DNA of 64,000 nucleotides from the NCBI GenBank assembly GCA_018857735.1, contig JABMCL010000520.1, positions 297,501 to 361,500 of the forward strand, in the 5' to 3' direction. A program made the position numbers and the translations under genes. How positions within the stretch are numbered: position 1 is the stretch's first letter; the number at the start of each line of letters is the position of its first letter. Origin of the DNA: Alviniconcha marisindica. Lineage: Eukaryota > Mollusca > Gastropoda > Provannidae. The notes below the pieces were generated by a model. The model was not told the DNA's origin, did not search any database, and worked only from the letters and a program-made list of their open reading frames with translations. Shown here piece by piece: positions 60,585-64,000 of this stretch.

Positions 60585-63500
60585 GCATGCTTTTATGTGT
60601 GAGACAGTAACATCATTTTTAACAGTTTATGTATGGTTTGTGTTAGTATTGTTAATTCTGTCTTACTCTTAGTCATGGATTCTGTGTTTGTCTGAGTATT
60701 TTTATGAAGTGTTATGGACACTGGTAACTGAAAGTTGAAAGTGTACTGGCAATCAGTTTGTTTTTCTTGTATTTACATAAATGGTATATTCCCCCAAAGT
60801 TTTGTTATTGACAGAAGTTAAACAAAAACAAAAAACGCTTGTTGTTATGCACACAGTTTTATAATTTTTCAGAGCATGAGTGTTCTTTGTACCAAAAGTG
60901 CTAGAAGCACCAGAGTTCTATCAGTGACAGTAGTTTATATTTATTGTGGTCATGTGTTATTCCTGTGTTTTCAGGAATCTGTGGATGATGGAGATGAATC
61001 CGCCTGCACAGCCAGTCATGTGTGTAGCATGATGACGCTTGTCAAACACTACAGTACGTACAAAAACGTAAGTTTTGTACTTTTTGTCTTCATGGCTGCC
61101 TTCATTGGGTATTTGCCATTAGTGATTGTTACCTGTTCATTTTTTAAAAGAACCACCCTTCTCAAAACATGTTTTGTCTAGCAGGCAGAGGAGATTGAAG
61201 TAAAAACTCAAAATCAAGGATTTTGTTTTAAAATGCTTCCCTGCCTTGATTTTCTGTTCAGTGTCTAATCTCTTGTTTCATTTGTAACTGTTGGTTGAAC
61301 TGACTGTGCACATCAACAACAAACGAGCAACAAAATCAAAAAGGTTTTGTGGTAGCTGTTCAGTTAGCTGTGACATTAGCCTGATTAGGCACGTTTTGTA
61401 CACCCAGAGCTGTTAATCACCAGCGGATTCTAAATTGAAAGTAAAATCAGCTGGGCTTTTTAATGCAGAATTGTTGGTCTCAAGTGTTTATTTTGAGTTA
61501 TCCTAGCCTACCTGTTGGAGACAGGCCAGTCTTCATGGGTTTTGAAAAGACTGCTGCCAAATTATGAAAAAGCAGCTGTTAATGTTATTCCTGTCATTTC
61601 GGTAACTTGTCTGTCAGTCAATGAATGTTACTTTTGAAGGAGGGTGGTGGTGGTGGTGGTGGTGGTGGGGGGGCGGGGTAGCCAAAAGCTAACTGCTTTT
61701 CCGGACAGGACTGTAATTCTGCATGAGCTCAGCTTGCATTTTGGTTTTATTTATTGTTGTTTCTAATTGAAGGTCAAGTCTCCAGACAGGTCGTCACCAA
61801 AGAAGCGTCGCGTGTCCTCAACCAGCTCACCTCCTCCAGCCATTACTATCATCCTGGAGGACACGGAGAACTTCCCAGCCAGCGTTCTTCAGGACTTCGT
61901 CGTCACCTGTAGGTCAGTGCAGCAGCGCAGCTGGTAGGGCATCAGACTGAAAAAACAAGCGCAATACTGACGCTGTTTTGATTCCACAGTGTGGCAAATA
62001 ATTTTTCTCCTGGAGTCAGCCTTCAGTGCAAAGGGTGCTGCACTCCTATTTTCTCCATTTCTAAATCAATGCACGGTCAATCAAATTTCACTCACTTTCT
62101 CAGAAGTGAAAAGAGAGTAAAATATATAATACAGTTTTCCTTTGAGTTGATTTTTTCATGTTTTTCAGTAATCTGTTGAAAATGAACATAAAGAGCTGAC
62201 TAATTTAAAAATGGATTGATTTGACCTGAGAGCAAGGAAGTATGCACAGGAAAGAAGCAGAATTGCATTTACTCCCTTTCTTTTCATGATTTTTTTGCAT
62301 GATTTAAAACAAAACCTGGAAACAGTTTTTTCAACTCGTTTTTTTCTTCTTCCCCACTCTGTGATCAGGCACAGGGCAAAAAGGCTGTCCAGTAACACCT
62401 GTCTCTAAGTCAGGTGCAGGGCAGAATGTGTTACATAGTTTGACATCCTTTGATTCTGTCTGCAGCAACTACTTGGACCGGCTGCCCCTGGTGCTGGTGA
62501 TGGGCATCGCAACATCAGTCACCGCCATTCACTGCCTGCTGCCCACTGCAGTGTCCTCCCTGCTGTGCATGGAGAAGTTCCAGGCTCCACCTTCCACACA
62601 GTATCTGACATTGCTGATTGACAAGGTGAGCTCCGCCCTTTGAAAGGATTGGCAAAGTTAGCTCTGCCTTCTGCTGTGTGTTTTGATGTTGCTGATTGAG
62701 GTCAGCTCCACACACCAAGGACTGACACGGTAATCTCCACCTTCCATATTGCTGATTGAGGTCAGCTCCATACACCAATGACTGACAAGGTAATCTCCAC
62801 CTTCCACTATTGCTGACTGAGGTCAGTTCCACACACCAAGGATTGACAAGGTAATCCCCACCTTCCACTATTGCTGATTGAGGTCAGCTGCACACACCAA
62901 GGATTGACAAGATAATGTCCGCCATCCACTATTGCTGACTGCGGTCAGCACCACATGCCAAGGATTGACAAAGAAGCTCCACCCCAACTTTTGTTCAGGA
63001 TCTTGACTCCTGACTGACACAGCTTTGAGTAAGGTATGCTCCACCTCTGCTGAATGTGACAGTGTTGACTGGCAGTGTAAGCTCTGCCCTCCAGAATCTG
63101 AAACAGGTTGACAATGTTTTGGCATGAACAGATGTAATCCTGCTGGAAGAATGAGTCTGTGTGCACAAATTTTGGTAGGTGGTTTAGCAGGAGAAATGGT
63201 TTTGAGTGTTGATTAAGCAGGGTAAATGCTTTTGTTTGTGTAAACTGTGATCATTCATTTAGCAGACATTACAATTTTCTTTAGGTCGAAGTGTCGAAAA
63301 AGTGTGCCAATAACTAATGGTCAAGGGATTATATTTAGGTCTTGGAGCCCTTAAACAGAGTGAGATCAGAAGAGAAGAAAAAGACTAAAGAGAAAAGAAG
63401 CCCACTCCCTTGATAAAGAGCCTATTGGGTGCATCAGTTCCTCCCTGAGCCAGATCATTTTTTATTTTTTTTGCTCCCCCAAAGCCACACAGAGCAGAAG

Positions 63501-63788
63501 AGTTAAAAAATATGGTTGTGGTGTGGACCGTTGTTATGTTCGTTGCCGAGGTGTTTTGCGCAGAATAGTTTTGTATGTATACAGATTTTGATCATTGATT
63601 TAGTTACCAGAATAGTTTTGTGTGCTTGGATTTTGATCACTGATTTAGCCGATGGAACAATTTTGTGTGTGCAGATTTTGATGACCAGCAAGTTCCCTTT
63701 CAAACTGGGACCCAGGGTATTTCAGCTTCTGCTCGACATGTTTTTGTGTCACCACTTCTCCGTCATCAACTTTGTCACCGCCTTTCAG
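56874..63788 (+). CDS. ORC3: Origin recognition complex subunit 3 (ORC3), first nine coding exons, partial
   Basis: ORC3 is a core subunit of the complex that marks replication origins and loads MCM helicase in the nucleus. Coding exons: 56874-56900, 58268-58316, 58539-58627, 59086-59209, 59781-59941, 60975-61067, 61773-61912, 62466-62625, 63675-63788; total 957 bases (319 codons), all GT-AG and in phase. Exon 1 (MDNAESVSR, Kozak GCCATGG) joins GCFAYKAKGKKK in exon 2, the conserved start of the family. Further signatures are REIPAAALITGVNTPDH, LLSKLLSQLL, ITIILEDTENFPASVLQDF, MGIATSVTAIHCLLP and SKFPFKLGPRVFQLLLDMFL, the ORC3 N-terminal AAA-like region. A basic PKKRRV (about residues 190-195) resembles a nuclear localisation signal. 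Exon 1 is only 27 coding bases and its assignment rests on phase and position. The rest of the gene, including the winged-helix part, lies to the right. Confidence 0.96.
57070..57252 (+). repeat. (GT)n and (CA)n microsatellites in ORC3 intron 1
   Basis: (TG)n at about 57071-57115 and (AC)n at about 57198-57251 form an inverted pair 80 bases apart. Long open frames of Cys-Val or Thr-His here are artefacts. Confidence 0.97.
57434..57739 (+). repeat. Poly(G) 21 and poly(C) 24 tracts in ORC3 intron 1
   Basis: A G run at 57434-57454 and a C run at 57716-57739 lie 260 bases apart in inverse orientation and could pair as an inverted repeat in RNA. Confidence 0.9.
57895..57965 (+). mobile_element. 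Fragment of the tRNA-derived SINE body (opposite orientation)
   Basis: AGCATGTGAAAGACCCTGGT CATTTTGCC is the inverse of a segment near 32345-32378 and 50740-50780 (GGCA.AATGACCGAGATCTTT). Only about 70 bases are recognisable. Confidence 0.6.
59030..59085 (+). repeat. ORC3: Copy of the ORC3 exon 4 acceptor junction
   Basis: AATTCCAG|ATTTTGTATTCAAATTTG near 59032-59058 parallels the true TTACAG|ATTTTGCGTTCAGATTTG at 59085/59086, 45 bases upstream, with an intact AG. Confidence 0.75.
62585..62990 (+). repeat. ORC3: Tandem copies of the ORC3 exon 8 end and donor
   Basis: After the true exon end TTGCTGATTGACAAG|GTGAGC (62625/62626), about five ~61-bp units contain CCACCTTCCA, TTGCTGATTGAGGTCAGC and GGATTGACAAGGTAATC. 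The first two pieces match the last ~40 bases of the exon, so coding sequence and donor were duplicated together. Several copies have GACAAG|GTAATC, a plausible donor. Confidence 0.92.
63535..63674 (+). repeat. ORC3: Tandem copies of the ORC3 exon 9 acceptor junction
   Basis: Units of 50-55 bp carry AGAATAGTTTTGTATGTATA CAGATTTTGATCATTGA (63562) and a second version (63610), leading into the true AATTTTGTGTGTGCAG|ATTTTGATGACC at 63674/63675. The first copy retains CAG at the equivalent place. Confidence 0.88.
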
Positions 63789-64000
63789 GTAGGTGAGACT
63801 TTGTGCATGAGCACTGCTGCTTTTTCAGAACCATGAAGTGCAGATGCATGATATCTTTTTCTTTTTCTTTTTTTCTTTTTTGTTGTTGTTGTTGTTTGTT
63901 AATTCAACAAATACTGTAAGCAACTCAGGTCTTTGTTGTTGTACTTGTGTAATGTATTTCAAGCGCTAATTAACTTCCTTGTTTGTTGATTTTGTTAATT

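Noticed and set aside
61916..62000. tRNA-like SINE head (AGCTGGTAGGGCATCAGACTG) after ORC3 exon 7
   Set aside because: The A-box-like piece is suggestive, but the B box is poor and no body matches other copies in the window.

Overview
This window is animal nuclear DNA: genes are split into many short exons with GT-AG introns, and the introns and spacers are packed with microsatellites, minisatellites, SINE-like and non-LTR retrotransposon fragments. The repeat style and the protein sequences suggest a lophotrochozoan, most plausibly a mollusc and perhaps a gastropod; this is inference and not proven by the sequence. Four protein genes are supported by exon-by-exon translation with consistent splice phases.

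Layout: (1) 3868-9379, + strand: the last six coding exons of an SLC1-family excitatory amino acid (glutamate/aspartate) transporter whose 5' exons lie left of the window. (2) 10.7-20.5 kb: a gene-free spacer with several minisatellites and retroelement ends. (3) 20542-25730, - strand: a complete five-exon gene for WASHC3 (CCDC53), a WASH-complex subunit. (4) 25731-26138: a compact divergent promoter with a perfect ETS-type site. (5) 26139-48597, + strand: a complete 27-exon gene for transportin-3 (TNPO3, 927 aa), the nuclear import receptor for SR splicing factors. (6) 48.6-56.8 kb: probable long TNPO3 3' UTR, then a cluster of SINE and non-LTR elements, including a SINE inserted in a reverse-transcriptase fragment with a clean target-site duplication. 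(7) 56874 to the right edge, + strand: the first nine coding exons of ORC3 (origin recognition complex subunit 3), continuing outside the window.

The most unusual signal is not a gene. In the three plus-strand genes, many introns hold tandem arrays made from the adjacent intron-exon junction: copies of the acceptor plus the start of the exon, or of the exon end plus the donor, stacked next to the true splice site. I see this clearly at more than ten junctions (SLC1 exons A, C, D, E, F; TNPO3 exons 4, 13, 16, 21, 22; ORC3 exons 4, 8, 9). Many copies keep an intact AG or GT splice dinucleotide, so the genes carry rows of decoy splice sites. The minus-strand WASHC3 gene shows no such arrays. The genes have no evident shared pathway; the only evident link is the shared WASHC3/TNPO3 promoter region.
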